Source: CBINFS01 sp966250015 | Lineage (GTDB): Bacteria > Bacteroidota > Rhodothermia > Rhodothermales > DASSAV01 | Assembly: GCA_966250015.1 (NCBI GenBank) | Contig: CBINFS010000031.1 | Location: 1-43,299 of the forward strand | Direction of reading: 5' to 3' | DNA: 43,299 bases | In this document: one piece after another, positions 19,885 to 27,834 of the stretch | Layout of the letters: each line of letters begins with the position of its first letter | Position numbering within the stretch: the stretch's first letter is position 1 | Notes under the pieces: generated by a model | Databases searched by the model: none | Told to the model about the DNA's origin: nothing | What the model saw: only the letters and a program-made list of their open reading frames with translations | Position numbers and translations under genes: made by a program

Positions 19885-19919
19885 AAAAACTCGGGGCTGT
19901 GTTTCCGGAGCCCCGTGAG
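19885..19919 (-). terminator. Rho-independent terminator after DUF4359 gene
   Basis: Read on the minus strand: a GC-rich stem (CTCACGGGGCT pairing with AGCCCCGAG, two unpaired bases on the first arm), a ten-base loop, then five T. It begins 5 nt after the DUF4359 gene stop and precedes the glyA promoter. Confidence 0.78.
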
Positions 19920-19924
19920 TTTCT

Positions 19925-20269
19925 TTATGATTTCTGCCGCCGCAGGCCCTCCGGTTCCTCGGTTGTCAAAAACCGCCCGGCGATACCCACGAATCGCCAT
20001 TCATTGCCCTCCTCCTGAGGACCGTCCAGGTCTATCGTATACGTGCTGAACACGAAAAAATTGCGCCGCGTCGTGATCCGGTCCACAAACGTGCCGGCCA
20101 GCGACGATCCGATCCCCGATAGCGCCCGGCCGAATGCGTCGTCCCCCGTTTCTTCGAGCAAAAACTGCTCCGAGCGATCCTCGACGAACAGCCTGAAGTC
20201 GTCCATGTCGGGATTGAAGTACATCAAGGCGATGATCGCGAGAATCATCGTAACGAAAGCGGTGCGCAT
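19925..20269 (-). CDS. DUF4359-like small membrane-anchored protein
   Basis: A 114-aa protein with an N-terminal hydrophobic anchor (about 3-18), then NPDMDDFRLFVEDR, a pattern like DUF4359 proteins, and a short beta-rich C-terminal domain (RRNFFVFSTYTIDLD). Function unknown; the family call is from memory. It follows the DUF4159 gene by 27 nt and is likely co-transcribed with it. Confidence 0.68.
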   Translation of the reverse strand: MRTAFVTMILAIIALMYFNPDMDDFRLFVEDRSEQFLLEETGDDAFGRALSGIGSSLAGTFVDRITTRRNFFVFSTYTIDLDGPQEEGNEWRFVGIAGRFLTTEEPEGLRRQKS

Positions 20270-20296
20270 ACGGGCTTCAACATTTTCGGTTTCCAG

Positions 20297-20986
20297 TCAA
20301 TTCATCAGCGCGTACGCGAGGATGTTGGCCCCCATCCGGAGCGCCTGTTCGCGCTTTTCGGGAGGTGTGTTCGGGTGCACACCCGCCGGCTCCCAACCGT
20401 CGCTGAAGTTCGTCTCGTACGTGTAGTAAACGGCGAGCCGGCCGTTCACCATGATTCCGAAGCCCTGCGGAGGCTTGTTGTCGTGCTCGTGGATCTTCGG
20501 CGGGCCGTTGAAGCTGAACTGCGTGTGATAGATCGGATGGTCGAACGGGAGCTCGACGAAGTCGCGGTCCGGAAACACTTTTTTCATCTCGCGGCGGATG
20601 TACCGGTCGAGGCCGTAGTCGTCGTCGATGTACAAAAAGCCGCCCCCTTCTAGGTAACGGCGGAGATTTTCCACTTCACGATCGTTGAGAATGACGTTGC
20701 CGTGTCCCGAAATGAAAATGAAAGGGTAGCTGAACAGCTTGTCGCTGCTCAGCTCCACGACCTCGGGCTTGGGGTCGATGTCCATCAGCGTATTCGCCCG
20801 TACGAACTGGATAAAGTTGGGAAGGGGGGTCTGCCCCTGGTACCAGTCGCCTCCCCCGTTGTATTTTACCGCCGCTATTTTGATTGCGAAGTTGGAGCTC
20901 TGGGCGAAGGCTGCGGTATGCGGGACAAGGATCGATACTACAAAACCTGCAAGGAGAATTCCGATCGACCTGGTTACTCGTTTCAT
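20297..20986 (-). CDS. DUF4159 domain secreted protein
   Basis: A 229-aa exported protein with a signal peptide cleaved near AFA (about 28), then a DUF4159 domain. Visible are the ISGHGNVILND segment (about 93-103) and GGGFLYIDDDYG (about 113-124), which resemble the glutamine-amidotransferase-like fold that DUF4159 shares. Function unknown; DUF4159 genes in other bacteria often sit in gliding or aerotolerance-type clusters, which is not seen here. It is divergent from the 56-aa membrane protein gene, with about 80 bp between. Confidence 0.82.
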   Translation of the reverse strand: MKRVTRSIGILLAGFVVSILVPHTAAFAQSSNFAIKIAAVKYNGGGDWYQGQTPLPNFIQFVRANTLMDIDPKPEVVELSSDKLFSYPFIFISGHGNVILNDREVENLRRYLEGGGFLYIDDDYGLDRYIRREMKKVFPDRDFVELPFDHPIYHTQFSFNGPPKIHEHDNKPPQGFGIMVNGRLAVYYTYETNFSDGWEPAGVHPNTPPEKREQALRMGANILAYALMN

Positions 20987-21066
20987 GTACTCCTACCGGT
21001 TACTGACCTCACGATTCGAACAATGAACGTAGTCCGGCAGGAAAGGTTTGGTTCCGGGTATGGCCT

Positions 21067-21237
21067 GTGAATAGCATTTTGAAAACATTGCTGGTAGGCC
21101 TGGCGATCGCAGGCGTAGTGTACGCCGTCGGGAGGCGACAACGGCACGTACGAACCTTGCCGCGGCAAGAACCTCTCGCCGATCTTTCGGAAGCCGAAGT
21201 CAGCCTTTTGCTCCGGGAGCTGGATTCCCACCTGTAA
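21067..21237 (+). CDS. 56-aa single-pass membrane protein
   Basis: A short frame beginning with GTG: a transmembrane helix (SILKTLLVGLAIAGVVYAVG, about 3-22), a positive cluster RRQRHVR, then an amphipathic acidic helix ADLSEAEVSLLLRELDSHL. The positive-inside pattern and coherent amino-acid choice argue for a real gene. There is no in-frame ATG upstream and the ribosome-binding site is weak. It is divergent from the DUF4159 gene and its stop lies 10 nt from the end of the CHAT-hydrolase gene on the other strand. No family recognised. Confidence 0.6.
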   Translation: MNSILKTLLVGLAIAGVVYAVGRRQRHVRTLPRQEPLADLSEAEVSLLLRELDSHL

Positions 21238-21247
21238 CGGCCTGCAC

Positions 21248-24200
21248 TTACTCCTTCACGAGCCGGGTAAACGGATGGCCGTACACCACGTACGCCAGCC
21301 ACGAACCCTCACCCGCCGTCCTCGCTTTTTCACGCGCGGCGACGGTCGCAGCCGCCAGCGTACTGCCGTCTAACAACGACGTGTACAGCATCTCGGTGAA
21401 CGTCCGCGCCGGCTGGTCGCTCACCGACCAGAGCGTCCCGACGAATGCGCCTGCCCCGCGACGCAAAAAGGCCTCGGCAAACCCGCCGACCCCCGTCAGC
21501 TTGAACCCGAGGCGCCCTGACTGGCACGCGTTGACCACCACCATCGGTCTGCTCCCGTCTTCAGCGAAATGGCCTTGCTGGCCGACCGTTTTTTCACTGA
21601 TGACGTCCTCCACGTACTTACCATTTTCGATCCGGCCTTCCAGCTCCAGCGTCGCACTGCTCGATTTTCCGTAATCCGACGTGCCGTGACACGCGAAGTG
21701 CAGCAGGTCGAACGAACCCGGCGTCGCGAGAAGCTTCCGCACCGATTGCGAGTCCGGCGTTACGGGAGTAGCCTGAAACGCCTTCACGAGGTAGTCGATC
21801 TCCGCCTGCGCTTCCGGGAGCTTGTCACGGTCGAGCGGATAGTTCGGTATCACGTACCGCGCACGACCCGGACGCACGACGAGCCGGTCGGGATAGTACG
21901 GGTACGGCTTCTCACTGTACAGCCACCGCACGAGGCCGAGCTGCCCCAGGAAACACGTTTCCGCCGGTAGCGGCTTACCGGGCTCTTTCAGGTGAATCAG
22001 CTCCCAGGGGATGAACGGCTCCGTCGAGAGTACCTGGATGTTGTCGATCTTGTCGCGGTGCTCCCACAGCGCTTCCTGAAGGTCCACAGGCAGCAGCTCG
22101 TCGAGCAGGTCGCCGCCCATCTCCCGGAGTTCTTCCTCAAACTGCACGACGTCCTGCCGGCTGCTTATCCACCTTTCCTCGATGTGCTTGTACAGCTCGC
22201 CCACGTAGTCCTGGCGGTCGCCGAATATCGGCTTCGACGTGTACGGCCGGTGGATCACTCCGGGGATGTGCAGATCGTAAAAGTACGTCGTGCTTCCCCC
22301 GGCAGTCGATTCAAATACCGTGAGCTGGCTGAACGGTGCAACGGTTGGAGGGACCTCGGAGGCAAACTGCTTGACTGATACCTTTCGGTGTTGCCTCGGC
22401 ACCTGGTCGGTGACCTGCACCTTTATCGGTAGCTGGGCGAGTGGTAGTGGGCCCTGGCGGAAAATCACCCAGATCTCGCCCTCGCCGGTCTGTACAGGCC
22501 GAACGGTGAAGTACAGGTCGAGGCGCTCCCCGATGGTGCCCGGATCGATCTCGACGCGTGATTCGTCGAGGACGATGAAGTTCCGCCGGGGACGAACGTC
22601 GACGATCAGCTTCCGGTCGAGCGCGACGTTTGCCTGCGCCGCCGACGTTGCGGCTTCGGTTGCCCGTTCAATCTCCTCGCTCGCAATGGCCACGACGAGC
22701 GTCGTATCCACCTGGACGGTAACTTCCCGGTCCATTTCGGCATAAAAATGACAGATCGAAAGGTGGGGCGCTGCATGCGGCACTTCGACCGCCGCTGTTT
22801 CAGGCGGGTGCGCTACAGATGTGGGCGCTTCGGTGGATAGCTCGGGCAGGCTCGGGCGCACGCTCCGCCGTCTCCCGGGTCGTGGAGCCGGTTCGTCCAG
22901 ACCTCCGGTGGGTTCTGCCGACCGCCTCGGCCCACCGCCGCCATTGGCCGCATGAAGCGTGGGTTCGAGCGAGTCGAGGTGCTGCTCCCGCACCCATCCG
23001 CCCAGGTTCGGCGCCCCCCCGATTCCCTGTTCGTCGATGCTGGCCGCCAGCTCGGCCAGCTCCGTTCCGGAAGCTGGCTCCTCTCGCTCCGTCACCACCC
23101 CGATCGGCTGGCCGTCGTCGAGGACGACCGTCCGCTGTGCCGTGCGGGTGCCCCAGCTCTGAATGGTCAGCTCCTCCGGCGCGGAAAGCTCACGGACCGG
23201 CGATGCGTCGTACTCGTGAAGATCGAGCGCATTGTACAGGGATTTGTTTGGACTGGATTGCTCCGCGTACCAGAAGACCTCATCCGACTTGTAGGCGTAG
23301 TTCAGTACGTCCCCCTGGTAATCGCGGCAGACCACGACGTAATCGGGTCTCATCATCCGCATGGTCTGCTCGAGCCGGGCAATCGGCGTCCAGGCGTCGG
23401 CGATCAGGATGTTCGTGTTGACGCCGACGGGGATGAAAGACCGGTTCCACTGAAGCCACGCGTAGGGCGTCGTGGTGGTCCGACTGCGGCGGCGAACCAC
23501 CGGCTGGTCCACTGGCTCCATACGCCCGGGTCCCGGCAGGTCAAACCACCGCCGGAGCGCCGACGTAACCTCGGGCCTCGTGAAATAGCTCGTGTGGAAA
23601 ACGTGCGGCGTTCGCCCGAAATCGAGCGAATCCTTGACGTACGTGCCCCCGAGCTCATCGATGGCCTTCATCGAGTTACAGTTGACTACCAGGTCGTTTT
23701 CCTGGTTCATGAAGCGGTCGGCGAGCCAGTCCTTCAGGGCAAGAAGGAAACGCCGCGAGAGCTCTTTTGGCTCGTGGTCGCCGTCGAGGACCCGCGCCTC
23801 GAACTCTGAGGTGATCGCACAGTAGTACGTCGTCTCGATCGTCGGCCGCCCCGCTTCTATCTCGTTGATCCGGTTGATGAAGGGCCCGTTCGGCTGCATG
23901 GCGGCGAGACCCGGCACGCTGCCCCCTTCGAGCGCCTCCGTCGCCAGGTACTTCACCAGGGCGCCAAGCCCCTGCACCAGCTCGCGCAACACCACCGACG
24001 CAAACTGCACCTGCGGCACCAGGCCGATCAGCCGGAAGACGCCCACTGCCAGATTCGTGTACAGGTCGATCAGCGTCCGCCAGTTTTCAGGCTCGGCCAG
24101 CAACGTACCCTTGTTCGGAACCCCCACGAACACCACCCGGTCGACCAGCGGCTTCCAGTCCGACTCCGGCAGCAGCTCGACAAGGCTCCGGTAAACGAGT

Positions 24201-25126
24201 CCTCCCCGGCTGTAGGTGACCACGTCCATGTAGACGTCCCCCAGCGGCCGAAGCCTCTCTCGCAGATCGTTCGCATTCTCGACCGGATCGACGCTGAGCG
24301 TTGGGTGATCGTATCCGAGCACGTGGTCGTACTGCTCCCGGGCGTCTTTCAGAAAAGCTTTCCCCCAGGGATAGGCACTCAGCGCGCCGAAGCTGCCGGC
24401 CGTGCTGCTGAACGTGCCGTGTATGAAGAGTAGCACCCTTGCCGGCCGCCCGGATGGCCGCTCGAGCGACGAGGCATCGTCCACCCGCCTCCAGGACAGG
24501 GGATCCTCTTCGTTCATGATCACCAGACCGCGCCGGACGTTCTTTTCGAGCGTATCGATCGCCTCCCGTACGACCACGCGGGAGACGAACTTCAGCACGA
24601 TCACCCGGATACGGCTGAAGAGCAGGTCCTTGATCAATCCCCTACGGGGGCCGCTGGGTACGAAGTCACGCTCCGCGTGGACCTCCACGCGAAACTTCAC
24701 CCGTCGAGCGGGTTCACCCGAGCCTCGCCTCCGGCCGGGGAGCGTCACCGTTGACGCCTCGCTTTCGTACTGCCACGCGTACATGCCGTCCTGCTCTACC
24801 AGCAGGACAGCTTTTTCCTCGGCGTCGACGTATACGTAAACCTCGATGTCCTGGATTGGCGGCACCGGCGTGGCGCCCGACCGCCGGCGGCCTGTCGGCG
24901 GAGTCGCCTCGACCTCCGGCTCGAGCTCGACGACGTCCACCAGCTCGAGGTCGCTCGCCGTGATCGCGTCCACCACGTCCCGGTATTCAGGCGGCTCCGG
25001 CGCGCCGGGGCTCTGGCGCCTCCTGCGCACGATTCGGCTGCCGACGCTCGATAAATCTGCCCGCCGGGCGCGAAAGGTGGGTGGGAAGTGAACCTCCAGG
25101 TCGCTCGTTGAGGAATACGTTTCCAT
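21248..25126 (-). CDS. Alpha/beta-hydrolase-CHAT protease fusion protein
   Basis: A 1292-aa multidomain protein with no signal peptide or membrane helix. Parts in order: a basic, low-complexity N-terminus with a small beta domain (about 90-155); an alpha/beta-hydrolase domain (about 228-515) with LLFIHGTF (oxyanion), nucleophile elbow TYSRGGL (Ser306), Asp478 and His508 or His511; a CBS-like stretch (about 565-680, ending VVLDDGQPIGVVTERE); a disordered linker (about 680-785); a beta-rich segment (about 787-907); and a C-terminal CHAT domain (about 940-1290). The caspase-type dyad is His1147 (LLHFACHG) and Cys1201 (VVVNACQSG). The elbow has Tyr where most lipases have His. It is the second gene of an operon with another CHAT gene, 44 nt upstream. 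A conflict or cell-death effector is inferred. Confidence 0.9.
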   Translation of the reverse strand: METYSSTSDLEVHFPPTFRARRADLSSVGSRIVRRRRQSPGAPEPPEYRDVVDAITASDLELVDVVELEPEVEATPPTGRRRSGATPVPPIQDIEVYVYVDAEEKAVLLVEQDGMYAWQYESEASTVTLPGRRRGSGEPARRVKFRVEVHAERDFVPSGPRRGLIKDLLFSRIRVIVLKFVSRVVVREAIDTLEKNVRRGLVIMNEEDPLSWRRVDDASSLERPSGRPARVLLFIHGTFSSTAGSFGALSAYPWGKAFLKDAREQYDHVLGYDHPTLSVDPVENANDLRERLRPLGDVYMDVVTYSRGGLVYRSLVELLPESDWKPLVDRVVFVGVPNKGTLLAEPENWRTLIDLYTNLAVGVFRLIGLVPQVQFASVVLRELVQGLGALVKYLATEALEGGSVPGLAAMQPNGPFINRINEIEAGRPTIETTYYCAITSEFEARVLDGDHEPKELSRRFLLALKDWLADRFMNQENDLVVNCNSMKAIDELGGTYVKDSLDFGRTPHVFHTSYFTRPEVTSALRRWFDLPGPGRMEPVDQPVVRRRSRTTTTPYAWLQWNRSFIPVGVNTNILIADAWTPIARLEQTMRMMRPDYVVVCRDYQGDVLNYAYKSDEVFWYAEQSSPNKSLYNALDLHEYDASPVRELSAPEELTIQSWGTRTAQRTVVLDDGQPIGVVTEREEPASGTELAELAASIDEQGIGGAPNLGGWVREQHLDSLEPTLHAANGGGGPRRSAEPTGGLDEPAPRPGRRRSVRPSLPELSTEAPTSVAHPPETAAVEVPHAAPHLSICHFYAEMDREVTVQVDTTLVVAIASEEIERATEAATSAAQANVALDRKLIVDVRPRRNFIVLDESRVEIDPGTIGERLDLYFTVRPVQTGEGEIWVIFRQGPLPLAQLPIKVQVTDQVPRQHRKVSVKQFASEVPPTVAPFSQLTVFESTAGGSTTYFYDLHIPGVIHRPYTSKPIFGDRQDYVGELYKHIEERWISSRQDVVQFEEELREMGGDLLDELLPVDLQEALWEHRDKIDNIQVLSTEPFIPWELIHLKEPGKPLPAETCFLGQLGLVRWLYSEKPYPYYPDRLVVRPGRARYVIPNYPLDRDKLPEAQAEIDYLVKAFQATPVTPDSQSVRKLLATPGSFDLLHFACHGTSDYGKSSSATLELEGRIENGKYVEDVISEKTVGQQGHFAEDGSRPMVVVNACQSGRLGFKLTGVGGFAEAFLRRGAGAFVGTLWSVSDQPARTFTEMLYTSLLDGSTLAAATVAAREKARTAGEGSWLAYVVYGHPFTRLVKE

Positions 25127-25170
25127 GATCGCCTCTTCTTTTCAACCTGCTTCGAATCGAATGATTCTGG

Positions 25171-27324
25171 TCAGTAAGCCGGAACAGCGGGGTAATAAGC
25201 CGAGCCATTGTTCAGGAAAACCTGCGCGGAGTACGAACACGTCGAGCTTTTACACTCCGACATGGTGACCACCACGTTGTAGTAACCCCACACGTACGGC
25301 ACGAACGAAACTTCTGCGACCGAATCGTACATGTCGTCCTGTGCGATTAAGGTGCCGGCCGCGTCTATGACGGCGATGTCGAGGTTTCCGCAGTTCTGGT
25401 CGCAAAAGCCCACGGCCAGATACTCCACGCCCTGCTGGAACGTGAGAGTGTACGAGTGATATCCCTCCGTCCAGAGCGCCTGATGCGTGGCAGGATAGGC
25501 CGGGATGTACGAACTGCTGGTCAGCAGCTCGGCGTAATCGGCCAGGCGGTCCGACGGCTGAAGGGGTGTGTCGTAGGTTGGCGGAGTATCGTAGGATGGG
25601 GGAGTGTCGTAGCCGGGTGAATCATTGTACCCAGGGTCCAAATAAGGGTCTTCTTTACTGCTGCCGCCCAGGTAGCCCGGGTCAAAGGTCTGTTGCGTAG
25701 TTGAGTAGAGCCCATCGGATGATGGGTTGTCCACTATGTAGAGGGCAATGCTCAGCCCGATTAATCCCCCGACTATACCGGTGACGATACGTTTTGTGGA
25801 ATACTTGTTTTGCTGTCGTTTCTGAGGGCCATCGTCCTGTGCAGGCACGAGTCTTATGATGTCCCGCTTTTCTTCCTCCCTGCGCCGATTGGCAACCAGC
25901 TCGGCTTCGATTTCGCGAATCAATACCTGGACGTCGGTCTGATTGCCGGCCGGCTGGCTCAGGCTTTGGAGCGTCGCAAGGGCTTCGTCAAGTCGCCCCG
26001 CCGACCGATGGCGTTGCGCTTCTTCAAGACCCCGCTCGAAGGCCAGCCGGGCTTCGGTTTCCCTGAGTTGTACCGTCGCCCACTCGTGGCGTGGCTCGAG
26101 GACGAGCAGCGCGCGGAGGGTGTCGGTGGCCTTGCTCCAGCTGCGGGCTGCCAGCGCCTGCTCGGCCTCTTTCCTCAGTCCCTGTATCCGCTCGCTTGCC
26201 GGGTTGACGGGTCGACGAACCGCCTTCAGGTCGAACAGCTCGCCGTCGGGCGAGCGCATGTAGAGAACCGGCGTGCCCCACTCGGTCTCGTTGCCCTGCG
26301 TGTATATCGCGAGGCGGGCTTCCCCCAGCGCAGCATCTACCGGGTACCCGTCGCCGATCGCCTTGTAAAACTCGTGCGTGAACGTGATCGCTGCTTCGTC
26401 GCTGATCTCGAATTGCATCGCCACGACGGCGGGGAACCCCTGCTGCACGAGCGTTTGCGCGCTCCCCGAAAAAAGGTCGCTCCCGATGGTCCTGCCGCCC
26501 TCACACGCGTTGAGCACCACCAGCCGAAGCGTGCGCTCGTTTCGAAGGACGGCTCCGACGACCTGCGCGCTGACCTCGCGAGCCCTGCGCTGCGCATCCT
26601 CCAGCACGAGGACCCCGTCACGCCGGTGCTGGTCGTATCCCCCGTGGCCGATGAAGTGGAAGACGTGGTAGTCCTTCGCGCGGAGCTGCCACCGTAGCGC
26701 CTGAAGCGTTGGAGCCTCAACACGCTCCAGTACCACGACGCCGCGAACCCGCAGGTCTTCTATCGCCTCCTCCAGCTTCCGCCATTCATCCTCTACGTCG
26801 AGCTCTTCGTATTCCGGTGGGCTCGATAGCATCCCGAGGATCCGGATCGGCGGGTCGACCTCGAGCGCCCGGATGCGCTCTCCGATGTCGAGGTATCGCA
26901 CTATCGGCGTCGTCGCCGACAGGCTCAAAAAATGGTTCCTCGAAGCGTCGTACAGGTATTCCCACGGCAGCTCGACCAGCTCGGGCGCACCCGCCAGCCT
27001 GATTCGAATGCGCAGGCCGCCGTTATCATTTCGATCCACCTCGTCCAGGCTTCGACGAAAACACACCTTGACGTTGCCATTAAAAACCGCCTCGAACAGC
27101 CTGCCGCCGTGATCCTTGATGAGCTCCATCTCTCTCGACTCGATCCGACGCACGCGCTTGCGCGACCGCTCCACCTTCAGGCGAAAATTTTCGAGCTCGA
27201 GTGGCGAAAGTGGAACCGTAAACGGGGACGATGCTTCACCACCTGGAGAGGATATGACCTGCGTGACGTAACCCTCACCGGACGCTTCGATCGCGACGTC
27301 GAAGTTCTGGTAGTTGATGGACAT
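25171..27324 (-). CDS. Membrane CHAT protease with PPC-like outer domain
   Basis: A 717-aa protein built as: an N-terminal CHAT protease domain (about 1-365) with the dyad His227 (FHFIGHGG) and Cys274 (LVVLNACEGG); a TPR-like helical region (about 375-490); a basic stop-transfer stretch; one transmembrane helix (about 512-531); a Tyr/Pro/Asp-rich spacer with YDTPP repeats; and a C-terminal beta domain (about 600-707) of the bacterial pre-peptidase C-terminal (PPC) type (GNLDIAVIDAAGTLIAQDD, then VPYVWGYYNVVV). Cys641/645 and Cys691/696 are placed to form disulfides outside the membrane. The protease therefore faces the cytoplasm and the PPC domain the outside. It is the first gene of the operon; AGAGG lies 9 nt before ATG. 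A sensor-protease role is inferred. Confidence 0.88.
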   Translation of the reverse strand: MSINYQNFDVAIEASGEGYVTQVISSPGGEASSPFTVPLSPLELENFRLKVERSRKRVRRIESREMELIKDHGGRLFEAVFNGNVKVCFRRSLDEVDRNDNGGLRIRIRLAGAPELVELPWEYLYDASRNHFLSLSATTPIVRYLDIGERIRALEVDPPIRILGMLSSPPEYEELDVEDEWRKLEEAIEDLRVRGVVVLERVEAPTLQALRWQLRAKDYHVFHFIGHGGYDQHRRDGVLVLEDAQRRAREVSAQVVGAVLRNERTLRLVVLNACEGGRTIGSDLFSGSAQTLVQQGFPAVVAMQFEISDEAAITFTHEFYKAIGDGYPVDAALGEARLAIYTQGNETEWGTPVLYMRSPDGELFDLKAVRRPVNPASERIQGLRKEAEQALAARSWSKATDTLRALLVLEPRHEWATVQLRETEARLAFERGLEEAQRHRSAGRLDEALATLQSLSQPAGNQTDVQVLIREIEAELVANRRREEEKRDIIRLVPAQDDGPQKRQQNKYSTKRIVTGIVGGLIGLSIALYIVDNPSSDGLYSTTQQTFDPGYLGGSSKEDPYLDPGYNDSPGYDTPPSYDTPPTYDTPLQPSDRLADYAELLTSSSYIPAYPATHQALWTEGYHSYTLTFQQGVEYLAVGFCDQNCGNLDIAVIDAAGTLIAQDDMYDSVAEVSFVPYVWGYYNVVVTMSECKSSTCSYSAQVFLNNGSAYYPAVPAY
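25558..25611 (-). repeat. Three 18-bp in-frame repeats (YDTPPx) in CHAT gene
   Basis: Three consecutive degenerate 18-bp units encode YDTPPS, YDTPPT and YDTPLQ in the outer spacer between the membrane helix and the PPC-like domain. Such a unit can expand or contract; here it sets the reach of the sensor domain. Confidence 0.6.
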
Positions 27325-27630
27325 AGCGACGGCCTCTTGGAGTGTTGGTACCGGTCGGTATGCGGAGGCCCTTCGGGTGCCGGTTACCCGGCCGGTTTAT
27401 TTAGGGCATCAATATCTTAAATGTCAACAGTTTCGTGTAGATAAGATGAATAGATCTGGCGCATTACACCCGGTCTACAGCCCTGCCCGACTGAGCCGTA
27501 AGTATCACCCCGAATGCGCCTCGTGCGTACAAACGAACCAGCCCTTTGAGCCATTCTCCCCGTGGCGGTAGAGAACTGCGTTCAGGCAGGCTCGTATCGA
27601 TAGGGTTCCGTACTATTCTGAAATTTGATC
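27325..27630. other. Intergenic region between divergent CHAT operon and zinc-ribbon gene
   Basis: About 300 bp between divergent genes. It contains a candidate promoter for the CHAT operon (see separate entry). No tRNA, riboswitch or credible short gene was recognised; the remaining sequence has mixed composition. Confidence 0.55.
27398..27427 (-). promoter_or_regulatory. Candidate promoter of the CHAT operon
   Basis: On the minus strand TTGACA (27427-27422), an 18-base spacer and TAAATA (27403-27398), about 74 bp upstream of the first CHAT gene. The first hexamer is a perfect sigma-70 -35, the second is poor, and the Bacteroidota TAnnTTTG box is missing. Weak evidence. Confidence 0.3.
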
Positions 27631-27813
27631 ATGCAAGAAAAGCAGAAAGAATGCCCGTCGTGTGCCCTCGAAGTGGACGCTACCGCCGAGGTGTGCCCTT
27701 ATTGCGAGTATGAGTTTCCAAAGCAGCGTTCTTCATTGAAATGGGCGGCGATCCTGCTTGCACTGCTGCTCGTCTGGCCGGTCGTGAACCTCATCATGCG
27801 GCTCTTCGAGTGA
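27631..27813 (+). CDS. Zinc-ribbon single-pass membrane protein
   Basis: A 60-aa protein: an N-terminal zinc ribbon with CPSC and CPYC knuckles (about 8-11 and 23-26), followed by one C-terminal transmembrane helix (about 38-56). Function unknown; proteins of this layout are common small regulators or assembly factors. ATG 27631 is preferred over an in-frame TTG at 27625. It ends 21 nt before the roxA-like gene on the same strand. Confidence 0.78.
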   Translation: MQEKQKECPSCALEVDATAEVCPYCEYEFPKQRSSLKWAAILLALLLVWPVVNLIMRLFE

Positions 27814-27834
27814 CCTCTGGCTAACCCGAAACTT

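Noticed and set aside
25558..25611. Possible tandem repeat array resembling a CRISPR-like or minisatellite array
   Set aside because: Only three degenerate 18-bp units that are in frame with a protein spacer; no separate spacers.
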